Assembly (NCBI RefSeq): GCF_002917925.1
Contig: NZ_PPFE01000011.1
Coordinates: 124,001 to 188,000, forward strand
DNA: 64,000 nucleotides
Direction of reading: 5' to 3'
Source: Roseovarius confluentis
Lineage (GTDB): Bacteria; Pseudomonadota; Alphaproteobacteria; Rhodobacterales; Rhodobacteraceae
Made by a program: the position numbers and the translations under genes. How positions within the stretch are numbered: the stretch's first letter is position 1; each line of letters starts with the position of its first letter. Below, piece after piece: positions 1-9,016 of this stretch. The notes under the pieces are model-generated. The model was not told where the DNA came from. It did no database searches and saw nothing but the letters and a program-made list of their open reading frames with translations.

Positions 1-182
1 TCGAGCGTCAAATAGCTCCTCGCCGAACACCATCTTTGCTAGCTGCCATCCAACTAGCGTGTTGCACGCGCTCAGTAAAATTTTCAAGTATCGAACCCCC
101 AAGTAGCACTCAAGCGCACGTCGTAAAACAACCTTAAATTCAGGCCAAAATCGTTAGCGGATGGGCTTTTGCGGCGGGAATA

Positions 183-611
183 TCAAGCGCCAATTTCTTG
201 GTGATCGGTTAAGCACTCGGAATGGTCTCGAAGCACCTCCAGCACGCGACAATCCGACATTTGCCCGCCGCTGCATTCGCGCACCATTCTTTTTAATTCA
301 GTACGAAGAGCCTCTAGACGGGCTAATCTTTGCTCGACTTGCTTTAGCTGCCGGCGGGCGATTGCATCGGCTTCCGCGCAGGACTTTTCCGGATGATCGC
401 TGAGATCGAGGAGTTCACGGATCGCGTCCAGAGAAAATCCTAGTTGCCGTGCGTGCCGGACGAAAGATAGACGGTCGAGTTCGTCGAGGCCATAGCGCCG
501 TTGGCCGCCTTGGGACCTGCCGGGTTCAGGCATAAGGCCGATCTGCTCGTAGTATCTGATGGTCTGCACTTTCGTTCCAGTCTTCTTCGCGAGCGTCCCT
601 ATTGTCAGCAT
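183..611 (-). CDS. MerR-family metal-responsive regulator, ZntR/PbrR/CadR-like
   Basis: This 142-aa protein has an N-terminal MerR winged helix (about residues 1-70, with the typical TIRYYEQIGL stretch), a long dimerisation helix and a Cys-bearing C-terminal loop. Cysteines are at 78, 113, 121 and 133. In this family the Cys near position 78, on the dimer helix, marks divalent-metal sensors (Zn, Cd, Pb), while copper sensors such as CueR have Ser there; the C113-x7-C121 spacing is closer to CueR and PbrR. It would distort 19-bp-spacer promoters and activate them when metal is bound. The ATG at 609-611 follows a GGGA ribosome site. A palindrome about 20 bp upstream suggests autoregulation. It is the best candidate regulator of the five similar promoters at 724, 7661, 7920, 28500 and 29728. 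The exact metal cannot be read from sequence. Confidence 0.9.
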   Translation of the reverse strand: MLTIGTLAKKTGTKVQTIRYYEQIGLMPEPGRSQGGQRRYGLDELDRLSFVRHARQLGFSLDAIRELLDLSDHPEKSCAEADAIARRQLKQVEQRLARLEALRTELKRMVRECSGGQMSDCRVLEVLRDHSECLTDHQEIGA

Positions 612-629
612 TGCAGGTTCCCCATGTTA

Positions 630-646
630 CCTACAGTCAGTGTAGA
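630..646. promoter_or_regulatory. MerR-type palindromic operator upstream of the merR-like gene
   Basis: The dyad CTACA-GTCAG-TGTAG (631-645) lies about 20 bp upstream of the regulator start. It shares the CTnnAG half-site of the other MerR promoters in the window. On the minus strand a TAACAT (624-629) could act as -10. Autoregulation is inferred. Confidence 0.5.
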
Positions 647-723
647 TTTACGCGGCGCGTATCGCAAGCTCCAACTGGGTCTCGCAGACCGGTGAGTGAC
701 CAATCGAGAAGTGCCAATGATGC

Positions 724-754
724 TTGCACCTACAGCGGCTAGAGGATGTACGCA
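724..754 (+). promoter_or_regulatory. MerR-type promoter (19-bp spacer) reading towards scsB/dsbD
   Basis: The -35 is TTGCAC (724-729), followed by a 19-bp spacer holding the dyad CCTACAGCGGCTAGAGG, then TACGCA (749-754) as -10. The over-long spacer with a centred dyad is the hallmark of MerR-activated promoters. It lies 335 bp before the scsB/dsbD start. The stretch 755-1088 carries no convincing gene; positions about 790-835 resemble the start region of the sco gene near 7990-8035, so this segment looks like a duplicated promoter plus a decayed gene start. Confidence 0.7.
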
Positions 755-1088
755 TGTTAGATATCAAGAATCGGAACTCAAGGAGTAGCGCTAGATTTTC
801 AAGTCTTCAGAGTTTATTTTGGGGTCTTGGCGCGTGGTGAGGATCCGGAACAGGATCAATTTTTGCAAGGCACTAGCCAATAACTGCGGCATCATGGGAC
901 GCGGGCCAAATCTGTATTCGAAAGAACTGCTGTTTTGCACGAAGCCCGAACAGGCATCGCTGTTGACCAGTCGGTTGGACAATTGGCTATGCTCCCTGCT
1001 TGACAGGTTGAAGGCATCGCAAGGCGTCAGGACATTGCACAGTGCGTCATCTTGCCCAGACAGAACGCTTAGATAAAGAGGTCAGAGA

Positions 1089-3191
1089 ATGCGTATAGCC
1101 TTGGCTTGGTATCGCGGGTTGCTTGTGAGTTTTGCAATCTTTCTGGTTTTAGTGGCAAGTCCTGTTCGCGCCTTGGAGTCCAATGCATATCGGTCCGAAG
1201 CACTGACGGCGCGCTTGATCGTCGCGGAAGCGGGAATCGCCCCGGGATCGCTGTTTCTTTCGGCGGGTTTGAAGATTGAATTGGAGGAAGGATGGAAAGC
1301 GTACTGGCGGTCACCCGGCGAGGTTGGCCTGCCGCCGGAGATCGACTGGGAAGGGTCCACAAACCTTGAATCCGTCGACATGCTTTGGCCCGCACCCACG
1401 CGTTTTCGCGCCTTCGGAATTGAAAACTTTGGCTACGGCAAGAAAGTTACATTTCCGTTACAATTGCAGCTTATGGATTCTGATAAGTCAGCCGAGCTGA
1501 AGGCAATCGTCAATCTGCTGATCTGCTCCAATGTGTGCGTCCCGGAAAGGTTTGAACTGACTCTCCCTGTTCCATTGGGATCCGGCGTCGACGCTAGAGC
1601 CGCGACCGAAATCGCGACATGGGCCGCTCGCGTACCTGTCGTAGGAACAGAAAGCGCAATAGCGATCTCGGGCGCAGCGCTGAAGCAGGGTCAATCTTTG
1701 GTTATTCACATGACGCGGCCTTCTGGCTGGAACAATCCCGATATTTTTCCGGAGTCTGATGCAGGCTCTGCATTCGGTGCGCCCGATATCCGCATTACAA
1801 ATGATCGTACCGGTCTTTGGGCAAGTATTCCGATTCTCGCGTTAAGCGAGGAACAATCCTCCCTTCGAATTACTGTCGTGGACGACGATGTCGCGGTTAC
1901 ATTCGATGATGTGAACACCACCGACATTGTACCTGCTCCACCTTACGCATCCGAAACCGGCCAGGATAGCGGTCAGTTTTTCCCGATTCTCTTCCTGTCC
2001 TTCCTGGGAGGGTTGATACTGAACGTAATGCCATGCGTCTTGCCGGTTCTATCGATCAAATTCGGATCGGCGCTTCGAATGAAGAATCGCTCCGTTTCAC
2101 AATTGCGCGCGGGGTTTGTCGCTACGGCTGGGGGAACTGTTGCTTTCATGTGGGTACTGGCCTTAGCGGTCATAGCGCTGCAGATGCTCGGATATGCCGT
2201 TGGATGGGGTATGCAATTTCAGAATGCATATTTCTTGACAGCACTCATTCTCGTTGTCGGACTCTTCGCGACTAATTTGTTTGGAGTTTTTGAAATTTCT
2301 TTGCCCAGCAGTTGGATGGCGAGGCTATCTGGCCGCTTTGGGCGGGGGTATGCCGAAGACTTCTCCACCGGCGCTCTGGCTGCGATACTTGCAACGCCTT
2401 GTTCCGCCCCGTTGCTGGGGACAGCCATTGCCTTCGCGCTTTCCGGCACGACAGGCGATATACTTGCGGTTTTCACAGCGATGGGGATTGGGCTTGCACT
2501 GCCATATATTCTGGTTGCCGCTTGGCCTGGTTTTCTGTCCCGACTGCCCAAACCGGGACCTTGGATGATAAGATTGAAAATTGTTCTCGGATTGCTGCTT
2601 GCCGGAACCGTTGCATGGCTATGCTGGGTCTTGATCGGTGTGACGTCGCCAACCCTCACAGGCTTGGTGCTGCTGGGTCTTGGGTTCATCGTACTGGCTA
2701 CGAGAGCCTATCAGGCCCAGCCCAATAACGGTTTGCTGTGGGGAATGACTGCGGTTTTGGGCATGACATTGGCGGCCCCTGCACTGCTGCCAAAAGGCTC
2801 CGATGATGTAACAGACTCGATCAATTCTTACTGGGTCGAGTTCGACCGGTCCCGGATCGCGCGTGAAGTGTCGCAAGGCAAAACCGTATTCGTGGACGTC
2901 ACTGCGGATTGGTGTATCACTTGTAAAGCAAACAAAACCCTGGTCCTAGATCGTGAACCAGTTTTGGGAGCACTTGGCGAGGAAGGGGTGATTGCGATGC
3001 GCGCGGATTGGACGCGACCGGACGCGAGAATCCAATCCTATCTCGAGGCACACGGCAGATACGCAATTCCGTTCAACATCGTCTACGGTCCAGATGCGCC
3101 TGAAGGTATCATTCTATCTGAATTGCTATCCGTGGATGCGGTTCTCGAAGCGCTGTCGGCTGCCGATCTCAGCGCTGTCCGAAAACGATGA
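1089..3191 (+). CDS. ScsB/DsbD-type protein-disulfide reductase
   Basis: This 700-aa inner-membrane thiol transporter has an N-terminal signal sequence, a periplasmic domain with a Cys pair (CSNVC, C146/C150), a multi-helix membrane domain with the buried redox pair (MPCVLP, C316; TPCSAP, C438) and a C-terminal thioredoxin-like domain with WCITC (C609/C612). This three-module layout is that of DsbD and ScsB, which pass electrons from cytoplasmic thioredoxin to periplasmic thiol proteins such as CcmG, DsbC-like and Scs proteins. ScsB was first linked to copper tolerance. It stands alone on the plus strand, convergent with the ccm operon, whose CcmG it could reduce. A MerR-type promoter lies upstream. 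ScsB rather than classical DsbD is inferred from the long N-terminal domain. Confidence 0.9.
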   Translation: MRIALAWYRGLLVSFAIFLVLVASPVRALESNAYRSEALTARLIVAEAGIAPGSLFLSAGLKIELEEGWKAYWRSPGEVGLPPEIDWEGSTNLESVDMLWPAPTRFRAFGIENFGYGKKVTFPLQLQLMDSDKSAELKAIVNLLICSNVCVPERFELTLPVPLGSGVDARAATEIATWAARVPVVGTESAIAISGAALKQGQSLVIHMTRPSGWNNPDIFPESDAGSAFGAPDIRITNDRTGLWASIPILALSEEQSSLRITVVDDDVAVTFDDVNTTDIVPAPPYASETGQDSGQFFPILFLSFLGGLILNVMPCVLPVLSIKFGSALRMKNRSVSQLRAGFVATAGGTVAFMWVLALAVIALQMLGYAVGWGMQFQNAYFLTALILVVGLFATNLFGVFEISLPSSWMARLSGRFGRGYAEDFSTGALAAILATPCSAPLLGTAIAFALSGTTGDILAVFTAMGIGLALPYILVAAWPGFLSRLPKPGPWMIRLKIVLGLLLAGTVAWLCWVLIGVTSPTLTGLVLLGLGFIVLATRAYQAQPNNGLLWGMTAVLGMTLAAPALLPKGSDDVTDSINSYWVEFDRSRIAREVSQGKTVFVDVTADWCITCKANKTLVLDREPVLGALGEEGVIAMRADWTRPDARIQSYLEAHGRYAIPFNIVYGPDAPEGIILSELLSVDAVLEALSAADLSAVRKR

Positions 3192-3289
3192 AATAGTGCC
3201 GTTGCATCGCTCAAGAGAGGCAGAACCTGCAATGGTTCAGTTTCAGGTGAAGGGAAGCTGTTATGTATCTGAGAATTCGCAGCCTCAAT

Positions 3290-4441
3290 TTATTTTTTGA
3301 TCCGATCCAATCGGGCCGTGGCGGCGGCACGCGTCGGGTCGGTTTCCGGAAGGCTTTCGGCCAAGCTGCGCGCTTTGTCGGCGGCTTTCTGGGCAGCATC
3401 AAAGTCACCCAACACACTGTACGCCTCCGCTAGCCGAAGCCATCCTTCAAGATTGGCTGGGTCATTCAACAATCGCGCCGCCAAGCGGTCAACCATGGAG
3501 CGGACAAAAGTGCTGCGCTCCTCGACTGACATATCTTGGGCGGCCTCGATATCGACCGCACGGGGGCCCCGTGCGTCCTGTGGATCCGGAATTAAATCAG
3601 CTAGAGTGACAGGGGTCTCTCCGACCTGTTCCCCCAATCGGTTGGCGACAGACAGAAAAAGTTCCATCCACGGATAGGCGCGATCCGCTCTCTTGAGACG
3701 CTCGATCAAAAGCGCCCTCGCTTCCTCTGGAACCCCGTCCTGTTCGAGGATCCGGGCCCTATAGAAAATTGGGCCTGGATCATCAGGGTCCATCTCTGAT
3801 GCACGTTCGATCACGCTTTTCGCTTGCGGCGTCACGATCCCGTTCTCGGCTGCGATCAAGGCCTCGGCAAATAGCAGTAGGGTTGAGATATCTACATTGT
3901 CGCGAACTGTGACGCGTTCGAATGCATCGGCGGCATCATCGTAACGAGCTGTACGCATATAGGTCTGACCGAGCAGAACCCAACCATCACTTGGTCCACC
4001 CGACTGGTCAGCTTCAAGCCGGGTTTTTAATCTCTGGGTTAACTCTGAGAGGTTTGCGGCTTTCTGGATTTCAGATGCGCGAGACGCCAGAGGCTGGCTG
4101 TCGATCTTTGGCGAGCCGATTTGAGAATACAAAGCAAAGGCTACCAATGGCGTAGCAATGGCGGACGCGAAGATGGTGCTTCGCCCACTTGCGCGCGACG
4201 ACTCAAGTGTCGCAAGCCGACCGGCAGCCAGAATGCGGCGTTTGATTTCAACCCTGGCCGCGTCCCCCTCGGTAACGGATATCAGATTCCGCTCTTGATC
4301 AATATCAATTTCGGAAAGCTGATCCTTGAGGATAACCAACGCTCCATCCTTTCTATTCAGGACTTCACCCGTTCGATAGAGACAGGACAAGAACAGGAGG
4401 GCGGTGATGGATGCCATTGCGCCTAACACCAACCAAATCAT
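3290..4441 (-). CDS. ccmI: Cytochrome c maturation protein CcmI (TPR, apocytochrome chaperone)
   Basis: This 383-aa protein has two N-terminal membrane helices (about 1-20 and 105-125) separated by a cytoplasmic loop, then TPR repeats across about 150-380. It matches CcmI/CycH, which holds unfolded apocytochrome c C-termini and delivers them to the CcmFH haem lyase. It is the last gene of the ccmF-G-H-I run, overlapping ccmH by 4 bp. The length is slightly short for alphaproteobacterial CcmI. Confidence 0.9.
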   Translation of the reverse strand: MIWLVLGAMASITALLFLSCLYRTGEVLNRKDGALVILKDQLSEIDIDQERNLISVTEGDAARVEIKRRILAAGRLATLESSRASGRSTIFASAIATPLVAFALYSQIGSPKIDSQPLASRASEIQKAANLSELTQRLKTRLEADQSGGPSDGWVLLGQTYMRTARYDDAADAFERVTVRDNVDISTLLLFAEALIAAENGIVTPQAKSVIERASEMDPDDPGPIFYRARILEQDGVPEEARALLIERLKRADRAYPWMELFLSVANRLGEQVGETPVTLADLIPDPQDARGPRAVDIEAAQDMSVEERSTFVRSMVDRLAARLLNDPANLEGWLRLAEAYSVLGDFDAAQKAADKARSLAESLPETDPTRAAATARLDRIKK

Positions 4442-4923
4442 GGGCCTCTCCGTCCTTCATTCTCCTTAAAAATGGCCTCGAACTCACGCTCTTCATCGGG
4501 GCTCAGTGGATCAGCAGTGCCATCAAGAACCGCCCTGCTTCGGCGCCTGATTGTGACAAAGACAACGCTAATCCCAACGGCAAGAAGAACCGCAGGTCCG
4601 AACCACAACAAATATGTGGCGGGTTTCAGTCGCGGCTTGAAAAGGACGAAGTCACCGTAGCGATCCACGAAAAACGCAATGATCTCGTCATCTGTTTCAC
4701 CTGCAATCAGACGTTCGCGCAGCAAGGTGCGCATCGTTCGGGCAACACCAGCATTCGAGCTATCGATATCCTGATTTTGGCAGACAACGCAGCGTAACTG
4801 CTTTGAAAGCTGCCGGGCGCGCGACTCAAGCACCGGATCATCCAGCAACTCATCTGGCTCCACAGCCCAGGCCGCGGTTGTCGCGGCAAGCACCAGCACC
4901 AGTGAATAGAGCCAACCCTTCAT
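4438..4923 (-). CDS. ccmH: Cytochrome c maturation protein CcmH
   Basis: This 161-aa protein has a cleavable signal peptide, the diagnostic LRCVVCQNQ motif (C45/C48) and one C-terminal membrane helix (about 105-125) followed by a basic tail. CcmH is a periplasm-facing thiol oxidoreductase that reduces the CXXCH of apocytochromes before haem attachment and works with CcmF and CcmG. It overlaps ccmG and ccmI by 4 bp each, showing tight translational coupling. Confidence 0.93.
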   Translation of the reverse strand: MKGWLYSLVLVLAATTAAWAVEPDELLDDPVLESRARQLSKQLRCVVCQNQDIDSSNAGVARTMRTLLRERLIAGETDDEIIAFFVDRYGDFVLFKPRLKPATYLLWFGPAVLLAVGISVVFVTIRRRSRAVLDGTADPLSPDEEREFEAIFKENEGRRGP

Positions 4924-5471
4924 GATTGACCACCTGCTGCGGCCAACGCAGCACGAATTTCATCCTGTGCCTCTGGCGTCACAATGGGACCAACATAGCG
5001 ATAGACTACGATCCCCGTTCCATCGATCACGAAAGTCTCCGGTACGCCGGAGATACCCCACTCAATCCCGACGCGGCCTTCGCTGTCTGATCCGATCCTC
5101 TCATAGGGGTTGCCAAGCTCCTCCAGCCAATTGGCTGCATCTGCTGATTTGTCCATGTAGTTGATCCCCATCAGCCGAACACCGTCCTGTTCGACAAACC
5201 TTGTGAGCACCACATGCTCAGCACGACAGGGCACGCACCATGAAGCGAATACATTGACCAAAACCGGCTCGCCAACGCTACGAAGGGCTGCGGACGACAG
5301 TCCGGGTGTCTGAGTACCCTCTACCGGTGGGAGTTCAAAATCCGGAACTGGTTCGGAGACCAAAGCGGAAGGGATTGCGTTAGGATCACGGTCTGGGTTG
5401 AGCCCCCAGAACAAAAATCCACCCAAGACTACTGCGATCAGCGCTGGCAGCGCGAGAATGATTTTCTTCAT
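4920..5471 (-). CDS. ccmG: Thiol:disulfide oxidoreductase CcmG/DsbE
   Basis: This 183-aa membrane-anchored thioredoxin-fold protein has an N-terminal hydrophobic anchor (about 4-24), the active site WCVPC (C79/C82) and the cis-Pro loop GVPETF typical of CcmG. It reduces apocytochrome c or CcmH and is itself reduced by a CcdA/DsbD/ScsB-type protein, a role the nearby scsB could fill. The start was set at the ATG 5469-5471, 4 nt after the ccmF stop, because the longer in-frame extension reads through the ccmF coding end. Confidence 0.93.
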   Translation of the reverse strand: MKKIILALPALIAVVLGGFLFWGLNPDRDPNAIPSALVSEPVPDFELPPVEGTQTPGLSSAALRSVGEPVLVNVFASWCVPCRAEHVVLTRFVEQDGVRLMGINYMDKSADAANWLEELGNPYERIGSDSEGRVGIEWGISGVPETFVIDGTGIVVYRYVGPIVTPEAQDEIRAALAAAGGQS

Positions 5472-5475
5472 CGTA

Positions 5476-7467
5476 TCATTCCGCCGGTTGAAGCGCTGAC
5501 GACCGGCTCTTTGGCGACGGCGCACCCACCCGCAATCTCCGGTCCGATAGCGAGAGGGACCCGCCAAGCACCAGCATCGTCGCTCCGATCCATATCCAAT
5601 TAACCAGTGGTTCGTAGAGGATGCGCAAATTCCACTGGCCCGACGCCGTTTCGGCCGCAGGTTCACTGATGGTGACGTAGAGATCACCGCTTAGCGTTGA
5701 TCGGATTGCAGATTCGGTTGTGGACGTCCCCGCAACTGGATAGCTTCTGCGCTCCGGACGAAGAAGCGTAATCTCCCGTCCATCTTTCAAGACGCGAAGC
5801 TGGCCTTGTTGTGCGATGTAGTTTGGACCACGGAACCGTTCGACGCCGTCGAATATTACCTCAAAACCTGCGATGTCCACGGTCGACCCCGGTTCTGCGA
5901 AAAGAACACGTTCTTCCTTCCAGGCTGTTGAACCTACGAATCCAAGCACAAGCATTGCAACGCCAAGATGCGCGAGCGTCATACCGTGCGCGGAGCGCGG
6001 CAGGTTCCGCGCGCGACGCAGCGACTGAGAAAGCGGTAGATCAAAGAGCTTGATACGCAGCGCCCATTCGCGCAAAGTCGCAAAAAAAACCCAGGCTGCA
6101 ATCCCTATTGAGACCACAGCGAGCAGGGGCCCGTTTGTCTGAAGGTACCAAACGATCCCCGCGACACCAATCGCGATACCAAAAATCAAACGCAGCCGTT
6201 GCCAGATACCGGGAAGATCGGCCCGTTTCCAAGACAGGAATGGGCCAACTCCCATTATTATGACGAGCGGCAGCATGAAAGGGATAAAAGTCGCGTTGAA
6301 ATACGGTGGTCCTACAGAGATCTTTTCTTCAGTCACCGCTTCCACAAACAATGGATAGAGTGTTCCAAAAAGGACGGTCGCCGTTGCGGTCGCGAGCAGA
6401 AGATTATTGAGCAAAAGCCCAGCCTCGCGGCTGATTGGCCGAAAGACGCCAACCGATCCAAGCTGAGGCGCGCGCCATGCGTAAAGTGTCAGTGAGCCGA
6501 CAATTGTCACACCAAGAAGGCCGAGAATGTACACGCCGCGCGCTGGGTCGACCGCGAACGCGTGAACGGATGTCAAAATGCCGGATCTGACGATAAATGT
6601 CCCAAGAAGTGACAGAGAAAAGGTCAGGATGGCTAAAAGAATGGTCCAGCTTTTGAACGTATCCCGCTTTTCCGTGACAATAGCCGAGTGCAGGAGTGCC
6701 GTGCCGAGAAGCCAAGGCATGAAGGATGCGTTTTCAACCGGGTCCCAAAACCACCAGCCGCCCCAGCCAAGTTCGTAATAGGCCCACCAAGAGCCGAGTG
6801 CGATCCCCGCAGTGAGGCTGATCCAGGCCGTCAGAGTCCATGGCCGCACCCAACGCGCCCATGCGGGATCCACCCGGCCCTCTATCAGAGCCGCGACCGC
6901 GAAGGAGAAGACGATCGAGAAGCCGACATACCCAAAATACAAGAGCGGGGGGTGCATCGCCAACCCGATGTCCTGCAGAAGCGGGTTAAGATCCGTGCCA
7001 TCCAGAGGCGGCGGGAAAACCCGCTCGAACGGATTGGATGTAAAGAGCATGAAGCTCAGGAAACCGACACTAATCCAGGCTTGAACCGATAACGTTCGCG
7101 CTTTGAGACCAACCGGAATGTTTCTGCCCAGCAGCGCGACCCCAGCCCCGAAAAGTACGAGAATAAGGGTCCAGAGAAGCAGGGACCCTTCGTGGCTGCC
7201 CCAAGTGCCCGCAACCTTGAAGATCATCGGCTTTAGCGAGTGGGAATTTTCCACTACGTTTTGAACAGTGAAATCACTGACAACAAATGAGCGCATGAGT
7301 GCGCCAAACGCAATTGCAACCAATGTCACCTGAATCGCGGCTGTCGTCTTCGCACTTTCCATCCAGAGCACGCGCCCCGTGTTCGCCCCTACAATTGGCA
7401 GGACACTTTGAACAATTGCGACTGCAAGCGCCAAGACTAGCGCAAACTGTCCAATCTCAGGCGTCAT
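5476..7467 (-). CDS. ccmF: Haem lyase subunit CcmF
   Basis: This 663-aa polytopic protein has the haem-handling tryptophan-rich WWD segment (GGWWFWDPVENASF) and many membrane helices, the usual size for CcmF. With CcmH and CcmI it transfers haem from CcmE to apocytochrome c. The ATG at 7465-7467 gives the usual N-terminus; a 22-residue upstream extension is unlikely. The ccmABCDE genes are absent here, so this is only the lyase and thiol half of System I, which must work with ccmA-E encoded elsewhere. It is the first gene of ccmFGHI and has a MerR-type promoter about 190 bp upstream. Confidence 0.94.
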   Translation of the reverse strand: MTPEIGQFALVLALAVAIVQSVLPIVGANTGRVLWMESAKTTAAIQVTLVAIAFGALMRSFVVSDFTVQNVVENSHSLKPMIFKVAGTWGSHEGSLLLWTLILVLFGAGVALLGRNIPVGLKARTLSVQAWISVGFLSFMLFTSNPFERVFPPPLDGTDLNPLLQDIGLAMHPPLLYFGYVGFSIVFSFAVAALIEGRVDPAWARWVRPWTLTAWISLTAGIALGSWWAYYELGWGGWWFWDPVENASFMPWLLGTALLHSAIVTEKRDTFKSWTILLAILTFSLSLLGTFIVRSGILTSVHAFAVDPARGVYILGLLGVTIVGSLTLYAWRAPQLGSVGVFRPISREAGLLLNNLLLATATATVLFGTLYPLFVEAVTEEKISVGPPYFNATFIPFMLPLVIIMGVGPFLSWKRADLPGIWQRLRLIFGIAIGVAGIVWYLQTNGPLLAVVSIGIAAWVFFATLREWALRIKLFDLPLSQSLRRARNLPRSAHGMTLAHLGVAMLVLGFVGSTAWKEERVLFAEPGSTVDIAGFEVIFDGVERFRGPNYIAQQGQLRVLKDGREITLLRPERRSYPVAGTSTTESAIRSTLSGDLYVTISEPAAETASGQWNLRILYEPLVNWIWIGATMLVLGGSLSLSDRRLRVGAPSPKSRSSALQPAE

Positions 7468-7660
7468 GTTGCATGTTCCCGACGAGCGCTCTCGGATCAC
7501 GGAGAACGACTTCTCCACTATGGCATTGGTCAACGAGATTTCTTATCATTTCGATCTACTTCGGCCAGTCGAGAACGGTTTCGCGAATTATTGACATCGA
7601 CCCAACCGGAAACTTTCTGTGTCCAAGTCGCGATTGGAGCCACTGTGTTGATTCGACTTC

Positions 7661-7691
7661 ATCGTAGTTCCTGAAGCAGCTGTAGGTTCAA
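7661..7691 (-). promoter_or_regulatory. MerR-type promoter of the ccmFGHI operon
   Basis: On the minus strand TTGAAC (7686-7691) is separated by a 19-bp spacer from TACGAT (7661-7666). The spacer core CTACAGCTGCTTCAGGA is almost identical to that of the sco promoter at 7920. The intergenic stretch 7468-7919 holds this site and an untranslated leader of about 190 nt, and no further gene was recognised in it. Confidence 0.75.
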
Positions 7692-7919
7692 ACGTTTTAA
7701 TTTTTGCTTTGGCTCTCAGATCCGCTGATTGCTATCTTTTAATATTTAAAACGCTTTGCACGGACCTTGGCACCGTGGATGCTTGCAGATCGTCACCAGC
7801 GTGACGTCGATCGCGAACCTAACCAATACGACAAATGACAATCTGGGCAGTCATTCAAAACGGATGGCAACTTCCCATTCACAGTCGCGTGACGTCCCGT
7901 CTCAGAAGGATAAAAGAGC

Positions 7920-7950
7920 TTGAACCTACAGCTGCTGCAGGATGTACGAG
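7920..7950 (+). promoter_or_regulatory. MerR-type promoter of the sco-dsbBA operon
   Basis: TTGAAC (7920-7925), a 19-bp spacer with the dyad CCTACAGCTGCTGCAGG (7925-7941), and TACGAG (7945-7950). Transcription would start near 7957. This rules out the in-frame ATG at 7942 as the start of the following gene and moves it to about 8020. Confidence 0.78.
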
Positions 7951-8019
7951 AAAGAAAAAATCGGAGCAGAAATTGTGCAAAGCTGCGTGGTGCTTTCAGG
8001 TCTTCAGAAGATATTGTGG

Positions 8020-8589
8020 ATGCTGGCGGGTGCGGCATCGTTCGCCTTTATCGGGTTTTTGTTATCGGCTGACTACCGTGCCGCCAGCTGGCGAGATGTA
8101 AGTGAACCGCCGTTTTTTGCGGAGTTCGAACTAACAGGGCACAATGGAATGGTTTTTACAGAAGAGGACTTCGAAGGCCAGTGGATGCTGGTTTTCTTCG
8201 GCTTCACAAATTGTCCTGACATCTGTCCAACGACGCTCTCAGAGGTCGCAGCGGTGATGGAGGGTTTGGGAGATGACGCGTCAAAAGTCCAACCAATCTT
8301 CATCACGATAGATCCCCAACGAGACAACCCGACCGCACTGGCGCAGTATGTGCCAAAGTTCGACGCGGGCATCATCGGGCTCACAGGCACACCGGAACAG
8401 ATCGATGAGACATCCGAAACCTTTCCAATCTTCTACGAGCGGATCGAGGAAGCTGCAGCACCAGACGGCTATACAATGGGGCATACATCACATCTTTTCC
8501 TTTTCGACACGCAAGCAGGCTTCGCAAAATCTTGGCCCTATGGCACCCCCGCTCAAGATATCCTCGCCGACCTAAGAGAGAGGCTCTGA
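8020..8589 (+). CDS. SCO1/SenC/PrrC copper chaperone (first of three)
   Basis: This 189-aa membrane-anchored thioredoxin-fold protein has an N-terminal helix, then FGFTNCPDICP (copper/thiol Cys C65/C69) and a downstream HTSHLFLF segment supplying the His ligand. SCO proteins deliver Cu to the CuA site of cytochrome c oxidase or reduce its cysteines. The ORF opens at 7942, but that ATG lies inside the predicted promoter, so the ATG at 8020 (or a nearby GTG at about 7987) is preferred; the start remains uncertain. It is the first gene of a long operon, 4 nt before dsbB. Confidence 0.9.
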   Translation: MLAGAASFAFIGFLLSADYRAASWRDVSEPPFFAEFELTGHNGMVFTEEDFEGQWMLVFFGFTNCPDICPTTLSEVAAVMEGLGDDASKVQPIFITIDPQRDNPTALAQYVPKFDAGIIGLTGTPEQIDETSETFPIFYERIEEAAAPDGYTMGHTSHLFLFDTQAGFAKSWPYGTPAQDILADLRERL

Positions 8590-8593
8590 TTTT

Positions 8594-9016
8594 ATGACCC
8601 GACTTTCCGGAGAGACTGCTCTCGGCCTGGCTTGGTTCATCGCGCTAAACGCATCTCTCGCCGTACTCTTCATCGGGGAGGTGCTGGGGCAGACTCCTTG
8701 CTTACTCTGCTGGGTTCAACGCACTTTCATGTTCCCCTTGGCCATAATTCTCGGGCTTGGGCTGTGGTGGCAGGACCGGCGCGTCGGTCGCTACGCGATC
8801 GCGCTGGCTATCGGTGGCGCCGCCATAGCACTTTGGCACCTCGGCCTCTATTTCGGGCTGATTCCCGAACGCATCCAGCCCTGCACTGCGAGCGGCCCAT
8901 CCTGTACCGACGACAATCAATTGTTCTTCGGCATTCCTATCCCACTGATGGCGCTCGTCGCCTTCGCGATGATCGGTCTGCTGTCGGCTGTCTCACTGAA
9001 GGAAACACAAAAATGA
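8594..9016 (+). CDS. DsbB-family disulfide-generating membrane protein
   Basis: This 140-aa protein with four membrane helices has a CLLC pair (C36/C39) after helix 1 and a second pair (C96, C103) in the second periplasmic loop, matching DsbB/BdbC. It would reoxidise the DsbA encoded next, passing electrons to quinone. The stop overlaps the dsbA start (ATGA), so the two are made as a pair. Confidence 0.92.
   Translation: MTRLSGETALGLAWFIALNASLAVLFIGEVLGQTPCLLCWVQRTFMFPLAIILGLGLWWQDRRVGRYAIALAIGGAAIALWHLGLYFGLIPERIQPCTASGPSCTDDNQLFFGIPIPLMALVAFAMIGLLSAVSLKETQK

Noticed and set aside
791..1076. Short overlapping ORFs on both strands between the MerR promoter and scsB
   Set aside because: No ribosome sites, no recognisable family; the segment looks like a leader with a decayed gene start.
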